A stretch of 64,000 nt of DNA from Mariniflexile litorale (GTDB taxonomy: Bacteria > Bacteroidota > Bacteroidia > Flavobacteriales > Flavobacteriaceae), in assembly GCF_031128465.2 (NCBI RefSeq), contig NZ_CP155618.1:1807501-1871500 (forward strand), in the 5' to 3' direction. The notes under the pieces were generated by a model that made no database searches, was not told the origin of the DNA, and was given only the letters and a program-made list of their open reading frames with translations. Positions 54,292-63,371 of this stretch are shown one piece after another (position 1 is the first letter of the stretch; each line of letters begins with the position of its first letter). The translations under genes were made by a program, and so were the position numbers.

Positions 54292-57200
54292 ATGAGCATT
54301 GAAACTAGAGAACACAATTTTTTTCAAGAAGGCGGAGAAATGGGTAAGCTTATCAGAGCGAAAGACTGGAGTAAAACTCCGTTAGGTCACCCAGACATTT
54401 GGCCACAACCTTTACGAACCATGATAAGTGTAATGCTTGATAACCCTTTTGGCATGTATATCGCTTGGGGTAAAGAGTATACTCAAATCTATAACGACGG
54501 CTATCGCCCTATTTTAGGTGCCACAAAGCATCCTGAAGCTTTGGGGATTAGCTCAAGAGAAACTTTTTCCGAGATATGGCATATTATTGGTTCTATGTTT
54601 GATGGCGTAATGGATGGGATACCGATTGGATTTCCAGACTTCATGCTTCCTCTTAATAGAAATGGATATGTGGAAAATTGTTATTTTGATTTTGCTTACA
54701 GCCCTATAAGGTTGGATAATGGTGAAGTAGGCGGCGTATTAGTTACTGTAATAGAAACGACTGATAAGAAAAAAGCTATCGAAGATTTGAAAGAAAGCGA
54801 AGAAAGATTTCGTACTATGGCAGAAGGTACTGATATTTTTATTTCGGTTGGAGATGAAAATAGCAGGACCACTTATTTTAATAATGCTTGGGTTAAATTG
54901 ACCGGAAGGTCTATGGAAGAATTATTGAAGTTGGGCTGGCTAGACCTAATACATCCAGAAGACAGAGAACAATATGTAAATATTTATTTGAATGCCTTTC
55001 AAAAGAGAGAACCATTTACAGGAGAGTTTCGCATATTAAATAGCGAAGGGAAATATAGCTGGTTACTTGCACAAGGACCACCTCGTTTTCGCTCCGATGG
55101 AAGTTTTGCAGGATATATAAGCTCGTGCGTAGACATTACCGACCAAAAGACCTTCGAAATAGAACTTCAGGAAAATAAAGATCAATTAGAGTTTGCTATA
55201 GACTCAACGGAATTAGGCACTTGGGATTACAACCCAATATCCAATAAATTTTCAGCAAACGACAGGCTTAAGGAATGGTTTGGACTGCGTAATGACAAAG
55301 AAATTGACCTTAGAGATGCTCTTGTTGCTATCGAAGAAAACGATAAGCAGAGGGTAACAAACGCCATACAAAAAGCATTAGAATATGCTTCAGGTGGCGT
55401 TTATGATATTGAATTTAGCATTCTTCATATAGTAACAAAACAAGAAAGAATTGTTCATGCAAAAGGTAGAGTCTGGTTTAATGAAGAAAAAGTTGCTTAT
55501 CGTTTAAATGGAACATTAGAGGATATTACCGAGAAAACCATTGCCAACAAAAAGACAAAAGAAACGGAGTTACATATTCGCACTATGGTGTCAGAGTCTC
55601 CTATTGGTATTTGTGTAATTGATGCCACAACTTTGATAAGTGAAATTGTGAATAACAGTTTCATTGAAATAGCAGGCAAACCCAGAGAAGAAATTATTGG
55701 AAAATTTTACTGGGATACTTTTGCCGAGGTAAGATCATACTATGAAACAGCATTGAGTAAAGTTATTGAAACTGGCAATCCATTCTATGCGAATGAAGAA
55801 GAATTGAGACTAATTCGTCATGGTAAGGAAGAAATTATTTATGTAACTTTTGTGTATGCCCCTTTAAAGGATGAAAAAGGAAAAGTAGTGAAAGTTGCGG
55901 TATGGGTACTTGAAAACACCTTACAGGTAGAAGCTCGTAAAAAAATAACCATTAGTGAAAATAATTTAAGATTGATGATCCTCCAAGCACCTGTTGCTAT
56001 TTCCATTTTGAGAGGAGATGATTATAAAGTTGAAATAGCCAATAAATATGCTCTTGAACTTTGGGGAAGATTAGAAGAAGAGGTCATGAATATATCTATT
56101 TTCGATTCCATGCCCGAACTTTCAACCCAAGGAATAAAAGAACTTCTTGATGATGTAGCGCATACTGGTAAACGCTTTGAATCACCTGAATTGCCTATTC
56201 AATTGGTAAGAAATGGCATCTTGGAAACGGTATATATCAATTTTTCCTATGAAGCACTTTATGATGCTGAGGGGAAAATAAATGGTATTATGAGTATTGG
56301 TTTTGATATTACTTCTCAGGTTAAAGCAAGAAAAAATGTAGAAGAAAGTGAAAAACGGTACCATAATCTAATATATTCATCGCCATCTGCTATAGGCATT
56401 TTATATGGAGACAATTTAATAATTACCATTGCTAATGACCCCATCTTAGAAATTTGGGGTAAAGGAAGAGAAATAATGGGTAAACCTTATTTTGATGCTT
56501 TGCCCGAATTGGCCACACAAGGTTATAAAGAAATTTTTGCGGAGGTCTACACGACAGGGGTTCCTTTTAATGCTGTTGAAACCCCCGTTCATATTATACA
56601 GGAAGGAAAAGAGACTTTAAAGTACTACAATTTCCTAGTATATGCTCAAAAAAATATTGAAGGGAAAGTTGATGGTGTGGGTATTATTGCTACCGAGGTT
56701 ACTTCTCAAGCACTTTTAAATAATAAAATTAAAGAAAGCGAACAAAGTATTCGTGCCTTGGTGGAAAGTGCACCTTTCCCAATAGGGGTTTTTGTAGGAG
56801 AAGAAATGAGGATATCGCTTGCTAATCAATCTATTATTGATGCATGGGGAAAAGGAAGTGATGTGGTGGGTAAATTATATAGAGATATACTACCAGAATT
56901 TGGAAACCAACAGATATTTGAGCAAATACGTCGGGTACTGCAAACAGGAATCCCTTTTCATGCCAAAAACCAAAAAGTTGATATCGTCAAAAACCAAAAA
57001 TTAAGTACTTTTTATTATAATTATAGTTTTACTCCTTTGATGGATAGTTCTGGGAATGCATATGCCGTTATGAATACAGCAGCCGAAGTAACTGAATTGC
57101 ATGAGGCGAAACAGAAAGTGGAAGAAAGTGAGAAACGATTTAGAGATTCAGTAAAGCAAGCACCGCTAGGTATTACTATTTTTAGAGGTCCTGATTATGT

Positions 57201-59034
57201 TGTTGAAATGGCTAATGAAAATTATCTATTATTAGTAGATAAAACGGAAGCGCAATTTGTGGGCAAACCCCTTTTTGAAACCTTGCCCGAAGTCAAAGAA
57301 ACCCTTGTATCAATCATCGCAGAAATATATAAAACAGGTGAAGCTTATTATGGATACGAATTTCCCATTAAATTAAATAGGCATGGTAAAATAGAAGACA
57401 CTTATTTCAATTTTGTTTATCATCCTTTAAAAGAAAATAATGTTATATCTGGTATTATGGCTGTAGCTACCGAGGTAACTGCCACGGTAAAAGCAAAGCA
57501 TCTTATTGAGGAAAATGAAGAGAAACTTAATGTTATCATCGATGCCAGCGAATTAGGAGTGTGGGAATATGATTTAAAAACCTCTGAAAGTGTTACATCC
57601 AATCGATTTCTTGATATTTTTGGATTTCCGAGAGAAAATCATATTCCACATAAACATCTTGTATCCCGTATCCATCCTGATGATCTGGCTATAAGAAAAG
57701 CCGCATTTGAAAGATCATTTGAAACGGGAATACTTCACTATGAAGCACGATTAATATTAGACGACAAGTCGCTACGTTGGATTGAAGTTAAGGGAAAAGT
57801 ATTCTATGATGTCAAAAAAAACCCAGATCGCTTAATAGGAACCATTAGGGATATTTCTGAAGAGCGTAATTCCCAACAAATGCTAATTGAGCGAGAACAG
57901 AAATTTCGATTATTAGCAAATTCAATGCCGCAACATATTTGGACATCTGATCCTGAAGGTAATCTAAATTATTTCAACCAATCTGTTTACGATTTTTCAG
58001 GAATAACACAGGAGGATATAGATAAAGAAGGCTGGATTCAAATTGTACATCCAGACGATAAAGAAGAAAACATTAAACAGTGGAACGAGTCAATCAAAAC
58101 AGGAAAAGACTTTTTAATTGAACACCGTTTTCGAAAGCATACTGGAGAATATCGCTGGCAATTAAGTCGTGCTATACCTCAAAAAGATAATGATGGTGTT
58201 ATAAAAATGTGGGTAGGAACCAGTACGGATATTCAAGAACAAAAAATGTTTACAAATGAATTGGAAAAGCAAGTACAGCAGCGAACCGGTGAGTTGAATC
58301 AAAAAAACATTGATCTCGAAAAAATGAATAAGGAGTTACAGTCATTTGTGTATATATCCAGCCATGATTTACAGGAACCTTTACGTAAAATACAAACGTT
58401 TGCTTCCCGTATTTTAGAAACAGAATATGCCACTTTATCAGAAAACGCTAAAAAACATTTTAATAGAATGCAGGAGTCGGCAAATAGAATGCAAAACTTA
58501 ATACAAGACTTGTTTGCTTATTCGCGAACCAATGTTGAAGAAAGAAAATTTGAAATTGTTAACCTGTCTAAAATTGTTGAAGAAATAAAAGAAACACTAA
58601 AGGAGGAGTTAGAGGAAAAAAATGTAACTATTGAACTCATTAATATCTATGATATTAAAATCATCCCTTTTCAGTTTAAACAACTTATGATCAATTTAGT
58701 AAGTAACTCTATTAAGTTTTCAAGGATAGCCACCCCACTCCACATAAAAATTGATTGCATAATAGCAGAAGGATCAAAATTTGATATTGATAAGCTATCT
58801 GCTAAAAAGAAATATTGTCATATTAGTATTTCAGATAATGGGATAGGATTTGAACAACAATATAGCGAAAAAATATTTGATGTATTTCAACGTCTTCATG
58901 GTAAGGAAGAATATACTGGAACAGGTATTGGGCTGGCTATTGTCAAAAAAATAGTGGAAAATCATGGCGGAATTATTTTGGCGAAGGGTGAGTTAAACCA
59001 TGGCGCTACATTTAATATTTATATTCCTGTTTAA
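54292..59034 (+). CDS. Ten-PAS-domain sensor histidine kinase
   Basis: A 1580-residue soluble kinase with no signal or membrane segment. Linkers of the type KESEERFR recur about every 128 residues, dividing it into about ten PAS modules at roughly 1-160, 165-285, 286-415, 420-545, 550-675, 680-805, 810-935, 940-1065, 1070-1190 and 1195-1315. Modules 4 to 8 share the opening APxxIxIxxG...xAN and a closing GI...ATEVT pattern, hence tandem duplication. A coiled coil (VQQRTGELNQKN) leads to the HisKA motif with His1358 (SSHDLQEPLRK), and the ATPase ends with DNGIGFEQQ and GTGIGLAIVKKIVENHGG. It should sense intracellular cues and phosphorylate the upstream receiver protein. Confidence 0.94.
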   Translation: MSIETREHNFFQEGGEMGKLIRAKDWSKTPLGHPDIWPQPLRTMISVMLDNPFGMYIAWGKEYTQIYNDGYRPILGATKHPEALGISSRETFSEIWHIIGSMFDGVMDGIPIGFPDFMLPLNRNGYVENCYFDFAYSPIRLDNGEVGGVLVTVIETTDKKKAIEDLKESEERFRTMAEGTDIFISVGDENSRTTYFNNAWVKLTGRSMEELLKLGWLDLIHPEDREQYVNIYLNAFQKREPFTGEFRILNSEGKYSWLLAQGPPRFRSDGSFAGYISSCVDITDQKTFEIELQENKDQLEFAIDSTELGTWDYNPISNKFSANDRLKEWFGLRNDKEIDLRDALVAIEENDKQRVTNAIQKALEYASGGVYDIEFSILHIVTKQERIVHAKGRVWFNEEKVAYRLNGTLEDITEKTIANKKTKETELHIRTMVSESPIGICVIDATTLISEIVNNSFIEIAGKPREEIIGKFYWDTFAEVRSYYETALSKVIETGNPFYANEEELRLIRHGKEEIIYVTFVYAPLKDEKGKVVKVAVWVLENTLQVEARKKITISENNLRLMILQAPVAISILRGDDYKVEIANKYALELWGRLEEEVMNISIFDSMPELSTQGIKELLDDVAHTGKRFESPELPIQLVRNGILETVYINFSYEALYDAEGKINGIMSIGFDITSQVKARKNVEESEKRYHNLIYSSPSAIGILYGDNLIITIANDPILEIWGKGREIMGKPYFDALPELATQGYKEIFAEVYTTGVPFNAVETPVHIIQEGKETLKYYNFLVYAQKNIEGKVDGVGIIATEVTSQALLNNKIKESEQSIRALVESAPFPIGVFVGEEMRISLANQSIIDAWGKGSDVVGKLYRDILPEFGNQQIFEQIRRVLQTGIPFHAKNQKVDIVKNQKLSTFYYNYSFTPLMDSSGNAYAVMNTAAEVTELHEAKQKVEESEKRFRDSVKQAPLGITIFRGPDYVVEMANENYLLLVDKTEAQFVGKPLFETLPEVKETLVSIIAEIYKTGEAYYGYEFPIKLNRHGKIEDTYFNFVYHPLKENNVISGIMAVATEVTATVKAKHLIEENEEKLNVIIDASELGVWEYDLKTSESVTSNRFLDIFGFPRENHIPHKHLVSRIHPDDLAIRKAAFERSFETGILHYEARLILDDKSLRWIEVKGKVFYDVKKNPDRLIGTIRDISEERNSQQMLIEREQKFRLLANSMPQHIWTSDPEGNLNYFNQSVYDFSGITQEDIDKEGWIQIVHPDDKEENIKQWNESIKTGKDFLIEHRFRKHTGEYRWQLSRAIPQKDNDGVIKMWVGTSTDIQEQKMFTNELEKQVQQRTGELNQKNIDLEKMNKELQSFVYISSHDLQEPLRKIQTFASRILETEYATLSENAKKHFNRMQESANRMQNLIQDLFAYSRTNVEERKFEIVNLSKIVEEIKETLKEELEEKNVTIELINIYDIKIIPFQFKQLMINLVSNSIKFSRIATPLHIKIDCIIAEGSKFDIDKLSAKKKYCHISISDNGIGFEQQYSEKIFDVFQRLHGKEEYTGTGIGLAIVKKIVENHGGIILAKGELNHGATFNIYIPV

Positions 59035-59086
59035 TAACTACTTTGGGTAGTGGCCATAATCTGTCGATTTCAGATAATAAAAAAAA

Positions 59087-59114
59087 GGACAAATCAAATA
59101 ATAATGATTTGTCC
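59087..59114 (+). terminator. Hairpin after the kinase gene
   Basis: GGACAAATCA (59087-59096) pairs perfectly over 10 bases with TGATTTGTCC (59105-59114), 8-base loop, preceded by an A-run. The T-run is on the minus strand, so termination of plus transcripts is uncertain. Confidence 0.55.
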
Positions 59115-59283
59115 CTTCATGTACTCAAGGCGGGAATATCCTAAAGCATATTAGATTCTGACAACCAACGCATTTAATTAACTTGACCGAAAGGTTTTTT
59201 TTTAATTTGAAGATAACTTTAGTGTTCTTTTGACGAGTTCATTCTTCTTTTTATACCTGATTTCATTAAAAATTGATTGAATA

Positions 59284-59318
59284 CCCCTAAAGTAGTTAGG
59301 GGAAACCCCTACTTTAGG
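59284..59318 (+). promoter_or_regulatory. Two overlapping hairpins in front of the LytTR gene
   Basis: CCCCTAA (59284-59290) can pair with TTAGGGG (59296-59302). Alternatively GGGG (59299-59302) pairs with CCCC (59106 equivalents at 59306-59309) while CCTAAAGTA (59286-59294) pairs with TACTTTAGG (59310-59318). The two folds exclude one another, as in attenuators. It lies 43 bases before the likely TTG start. It might alternatively be a protein binding site. Confidence 0.5.
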
Positions 59319-59360
59319 TTTGGTAATTCTGTTTATATTAGTTGTTTTAAACATGTTGTT

Positions 59361-60089
59361 TTGACCAATTATATAATAATAAAAGCCCAAGATGGTGTGA
59401 TTAATAAAATCACCTCAATATTGGATGAATTTGCAGATTTTAACTGTGTTGGCTATACATATAACCACGAAGAGTCTATGGATGTCGTTTTGCGAGAAAT
59501 GCCTGACCTAATTTTTATTAATATAGATTTTAATAAAAACAACCCATTTGGTCTAGTTAGTGAATTAAATCAATATTTAAAAAGCGATACAGAATTTATT
59601 GCCATATCTTCTTCAAAAGAAAAAACTTATGAAGCAATAAAAATGGGTTTTTTTGACTATTTACTAACCCCAACAACTGAGTTAGAAATAAGGAAAGCAG
59701 TAATAAGATTTAAAAAAAAATACCCTATTAAAATAAACAATACTATTTGCTTAAAATCGTATAAAGATTATCAATATTTAAGCTTAGATGAAATTTTATT
59801 TTTAAGAGCAGATAATAATACCACCGATTTCCACATGATTGATGAAGTAGTGATTACTGCTTATAAAACTCTTAAAACATTTGAACCTGTTTTACCAGAA
59901 AATTTTTTAAGAGTACATAAAAGTTATATAATTAATTGTAATTATGTTTCTAGAGTTAATTATGGAAACTCAAAATGCACACTAAAAAAAAGTAATTTAA
60001 GTGTGCCTTTTACAAAAACTTATAAGAACAATGTGGAGTTTATGGTTAATTTATTATCACCTTCGACTTCATGTATTAAATTAAATTAA
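59361..60089 (+). CDS. LytTR DNA-binding protein with a degenerate receiver
   Basis: A TTG at 59361 gives 242 residues beginning (M)TNYIIIKAQDG, which aligns with the usual start of LytTR response regulators (YIIIDDEP). The open frame back to 59277 passes through the hairpin and is rejected. The receiver half lacks its chemistry: the acidic pair is KAQD, the phosphoacceptor position in DLIFINIDFN is Asn, and the conserved Lys is Thr in FDYLLTPTTE. The C-terminal LytTR domain has ICLKSYKDYQYLSLDEILFLRADNN, FLRVHKSYIIN and GNSKCTLKKSNLSVPFTKTYK. It probably binds DNA without phosphorylation control. Confidence 0.85.
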   Translation: MTNYIIIKAQDGVINKITSILDEFADFNCVGYTYNHEESMDVVLREMPDLIFINIDFNKNNPFGLVSELNQYLKSDTEFIAISSSKEKTYEAIKMGFFDYLLTPTTELEIRKAVIRFKKKYPIKINNTICLKSYKDYQYLSLDEILFLRADNNTTDFHMIDEVVITAYKTLKTFEPVLPENFLRVHKSYIINCNYVSRVNYGNSKCTLKKSNLSVPFTKTYKNNVEFMVNLLSPSTSCIKLN

Positions 60090-60379
60090 TATTCCTTTCA
60101 AAAAGAGCTGTTATACCCTTGCAAACATACCTTTCACTATTTCTTATAATAAAAGTCAATTAATGATTATTTTGTTTAGTATTTTCCTCCTTCAATTATG
60201 AAATTATACCAAGAATTTGTTCGGTTTAAAAAGTTATAGGTACACATACAATTGTTTATTGTATGGTTTAGTTTTGTTAAAATAGGCATATATATTTTTT
60301 TGTCCCTCACTTAAATAAGTATTTAGAATTATTAATAGTAACAATAAGCGTAATTTTTAAATTCTAATTAATTATAAAT
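60090..60379. other. Intergenic region upstream of the LuxR-type regulator
   Basis: No gene. A -7-like TAGTTTTG at 60269-60276 follows TTG at 60252-60254 with a 14-base gap, which is shorter than usual. The rest is AT-rich with nothing recognised. Confidence 0.35.
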
Positions 60380-61057
60380 ATGAACAAAATAATTAAGGTA
60401 TTACTAATTGAGGATGAGCCTTTAACCATAGAGGCATACCAACGAGCTTTAAATGAAACAGCTTCTTTTAATGAGAGCTTAGAATTCGATATTGATTCAG
60501 CAAGCAATTGTGATAATGCCTTATTAAAACTTAAAGGGGACAAAACTAATTGCGGTATAGACATTGTTTTTTTAGATATGAGGATACCTTCATCGAAAGA
60601 CGGTGTTATTTTAAGCGGTGAAGATTTGGGAATTAAAATAAAGAATACTTTTAAAAATATTAAGATTATAGTATCTACATCTTACGACGACGCCTTTAGA
60701 ATATCCAGTATTTTGAAAAGTATTAATCCCGATGGCTTTTTGATTAAGAGTGATTTATCAGCAGCTCTTCTATTAGAAGCTATTAAGGTTGTTGTTTCTG
60801 AACCTCCATATTATAGTCAAACAGTTTTACAAATACTAAGAAAACAAGCGACTAATGATTTTGTTGTAGATAATATAGACAGAAAAATGCTGTACGAATT
60901 GTCTAATGGTACTAAAATGAATGAATTGCCCCAAGTCCTTCCTCTTTCAATTGCTGCTTTAGAACGTAGAAAACGATTGTTGCGAGATATTTTTAACGTT
61001 ACAGGAAAAGGTGATAGAGATTTGCTCACAGCGGCGCGTGAAAGAGGGTTTATTTAA
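60380..61057 (+). CDS. LuxR/NarL-type response regulator
   Basis: A 225-residue two-domain regulator. The receiver has KVLLIEDEPLTIEAY, phosphoacceptor Asp in IVFLDMRIPSS, the switch VSTSYDD and GFLIKSD with the conserved Lys. The loop PSSKDGVILSGEDLG after the Asp is longer than usual. The C-terminal DNA-binding part (about residues 165-225) is GerE/LuxR-like: LYELSNGTKMNELPQVLPLSIAALERRKRLLRDIF ending LLTAARERGFI. Its place in front of the pilin genes suggests control of that cluster, which is inferred. Confidence 0.87.
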   Translation: MNKIIKVLLIEDEPLTIEAYQRALNETASFNESLEFDIDSASNCDNALLKLKGDKTNCGIDIVFLDMRIPSSKDGVILSGEDLGIKIKNTFKNIKIIVSTSYDDAFRISSILKSINPDGFLIKSDLSAALLLEAIKVVVSEPPYYSQTVLQILRKQATNDFVVDNIDRKMLYELSNGTKMNELPQVLPLSIAALERRKRLLRDIFNVTGKGDRDLLTAARERGFI

Positions 61058-61185
61058 ATTTAATAAATTTTTAATATCTCATTACAAGCGAAATAGATAG
61101 TATGGTATAGGGATTTCTTTTTTAATTCGACTCAATTCTGGGGAATTAAGCCAATTGATTCAAATTTAAAAAATAAGGAATTGCC

Positions 61186-62565
61186 TTGACTATTTTAGGT
61201 AATAACCTTAGCTCATACACAAGCAAGCATTGTACGTTTAATCATTGGGTTTTTATTAAATCTAATAGCAGCTATTGTATCCATAAAATTATATTTCCAT
61301 TGAATAAATATTTCAAATATAAGATTTGTAAATCGTATAATATCAAATCTTCATCTCTGATAAACGCTATTTTTATATGCCTGATAATTTCAATTTTTTG
61401 TGGGTGCTTGGTTTTGATTTCTCACTATCAAAATATATTGAACAACCAACTTTATGAACAAGAGAATTTAATTTATAGAAACGATTCTGCTTTTAATTAT
61501 TTATTAAATAATGCAGAATCTATTCAATATAACCAGTTTCAAGAAATAGACATATTTGAAGATGGGACTTCATCATACATTCAAAAAAAGAATTGGGGAT
61601 TTTATGATGTTTTAGTTTGCAAAACCAATTTTAGGAATGACACTATTTCAAAAATAGTATTAGTTGGACAACTAACTAATTCTAAAAATAGTTTAGCTCT
61701 ATATGTGACAAATTATGATAAGCCTCTGAAATTATCTGGAAAAACAAATATATCCGGACAAATTAAAATTCCTAATGGTCTTACAGAATTGGCTTATATA
61801 AATGGCAACAAAGGGAATACTATTGTTCTTAAAGGAGAACAATCAAAATCGGGAGATATACTTCCAAAAATAGAAAAAAACATATTTATAGATATTTCAA
61901 AATACACACCTATTACTCTAGACACCTTTGATGAAAATCCAGTAATAATAAACAGTTTTGATGAGACCACTAGGGTAATCAATTTAAGTGACATGAAAGA
62001 GCTTAGCAATATAACATGTAAAGGAAACATTGTATTGAGCTCAAACAACGAATTAAAAATAACTAATACTGCCAAATTAACAGATGTTATTGTGTCTGCG
62101 CCTACAGTACACATTATGCCTGGTTTTAAGGGCAATATCCAAATTATAGCCAAAGATAGTGTTAATATAGAAGAGCATGTTTCATTGCTTTACCCTTCAA
62201 GTATTTATATTAAAAATGATAATGGCAAAGCCTCTATTATTATAAATGACTATTCAACTATAGCAGGGGGTATTGTTATAGATGGAGACACTTACGCTGG
62301 AGTATTAAATCGGTCCTTAATAATACATGAAAAAGCTACTGTAATTGGCAATGTATATTGTTATGGTAGAACACAATTGGAGGGCAAAGTTATTGGAAGC
62401 ATTTGTACCGATAAGTTTTTTCTAAAAACAAAATCATCTAATTATGAGAATGTTATTCTAAACGGAACTATAAACAGAGATAGTTTGCCAAAAGATTTTG
62501 TGGAATTACCCTTGTTCATAAATAATTTTAATGAAAGAAAATATGCCGTCATTAAAAAATTTTAA
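61186..62565 (+). CDS. Pilus-linked membrane protein with repetitive beta-strand tail
   Basis: A 459-residue frame beginning at a TTG preceded by AAGGAA at a fair distance; a TTG at 61300 is a second possible start. The first 55 codons look unlike protein (rich in Cys, Ser, Asn, Tyr), so the start is unsure. Near residue 54 SSSLINAIFICLIISIFCGCLVLI is a single membrane helix resembling the N-terminus of PilX/GspK-type minor pilins. The C-terminal 250 residues show short repeated strands (NITCKGNIVLSSNNELKITN, IVSAPTVHIMPGFKGNIQIIA, ATVIGNVYCYGRTQLEGKVIGS) reminiscent of bactofilin or a left-handed beta-helix. It overlaps the next gene by 35 bases, so it belongs to the pilin operon. No definite family. 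Confidence 0.65.
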   Translation: MTILGNNLSSYTSKHCTFNHWVFIKSNSSYCIHKIIFPLNKYFKYKICKSYNIKSSSLINAIFICLIISIFCGCLVLISHYQNILNNQLYEQENLIYRNDSAFNYLLNNAESIQYNQFQEIDIFEDGTSSYIQKKNWGFYDVLVCKTNFRNDTISKIVLVGQLTNSKNSLALYVTNYDKPLKLSGKTNISGQIKIPNGLTELAYINGNKGNTIVLKGEQSKSGDILPKIEKNIFIDISKYTPITLDTFDENPVIINSFDETTRVINLSDMKELSNITCKGNIVLSSNNELKITNTAKLTDVIVSAPTVHIMPGFKGNIQIIAKDSVNIEEHVSLLYPSSIYIKNDNGKASIIINDYSTIAGGIVIDGDTYAGVLNRSLIIHEKATVIGNVYCYGRTQLEGKVIGSICTDKFFLKTKSSNYENVILNGTINRDSLPKDFVELPLFINNFNERKYAVIKKF

Positions 62566-62896
62566 AAACCTTAAAGCATCGTCAATTACCGAATCGGTTA
62601 TTGCTATTTCAATTATTTCGATTTGTGCTTTGGTAGCCTTTACAATTTATTTAAATGTAATCAAGCAAAACAAATCAATACATTATTATAATGCGAAGCA
62701 TACTATTAACTTTTTGATTGAAGAAAGCGTTCAACAAAATGATTATGAAGACAATAGCTATTCTTATAATGAATATACAATTGATAAAAAGGTTGGTGTT
62801 AATAAAAGAAATCATACCGCTCTTTTGACTTTCACCTTTAAATCAGGAAACAAAACCAATGTGATAACTAAGCTAATTTCCTATAATGAATATTAA
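62531..62896 (+). CDS. Pseudopilin-like protein
   Basis: A 121-residue protein (start 62531, or 62543 at MPSLKN) with a pilin-type hydrophobic N-terminus: KASSITESVIAISIISICALVAFTIYL, containing Thr-Glu like the conserved Glu5 of type IV pilins, and then a small polar domain. The usual GF before the cleavage site is replaced by KASS, so processing by a prepilin peptidase is uncertain. It overlaps both neighbours (35 bases upstream and 11 downstream), and the three genes are one unit. Confidence 0.68.
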   Translation: MKENMPSLKNFKNLKASSITESVIAISIISICALVAFTIYLNVIKQNKSIHYYNAKHTINFLIEESVQQNDYEDNSYSYNEYTIDKKVGVNKRNHTALLTFTFKSGNKTNVITKLISYNEY

Positions 62897-63371
62897 ACAT
62901 CTTAAGGGATTTACCATATTAGAAGTTTTAATAACTCTTGTTTTAATGAGTATTATTATTTCAATTACTTTTTCATTATTTAATTTAATGGGTAAACAAT
63001 TATCTCTTTTTGAAAAGGAAAACACTCAAGTGCTTGAATATAATTTATTTAACACAACGCTGCTAAGAGATATTGATAAAGCTAATAATTTTAGTTATGC
63101 AGAAAGCGATTTAGTTTTAAAATTCTATGATGAAACTGAGGTAAATTATACTGTAAATTCCAAATACATTTTAAGGAATAACCACATAAAAATAGACACA
63201 TTCAAGTTGAGAGTTAATGGTTATCAGTTTATAAATAGTGATGAAAAAACTAATAATAACACAACCTTTCTATTATCATTAAAAGTGTTAAATGATACGA
63301 TTAATGCTAATTATTTTCTAAGCAAGAATAATTCCGATATAATAAATAACAGCTATTTTAATGAAGATTGA
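62886..63371 (+). CDS. Prepilin-type N-terminal cleavage/methylation domain protein
   Basis: A 161-residue protein with a canonical class III signal: MNIKHLKGFTILEVLITLVLMSIIISITFSLF, with Gly at -1, Phe+1 and Glu+5, recognised by a prepilin peptidase. The C-terminal domain is small and Asn-rich, as in minor pseudopilins such as GspJ-like proteins. It overlaps the preceding gene by 11 bases and the next by 11 bases. It would be assembled into a pilus or pseudopilus in the periplasm. Confidence 0.85.
   Translation: MNIKHLKGFTILEVLITLVLMSIIISITFSLFNLMGKQLSLFEKENTQVLEYNLFNTTLLRDIDKANNFSYAESDLVLKFYDETEVNYTVNSKYILRNNHIKIDTFKLRVNGYQFINSDEKTNNNTTFLLSLKVLNDTINANYFLSKNNSDIINNSYFNED

Noticed and set aside
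59277-59360. TTG-started N-terminal extension of the LytTR protein
   Set aside because: It is translated from the hairpin and shows no similarity to receiver domains; TTG 59361 aligns with the family start.
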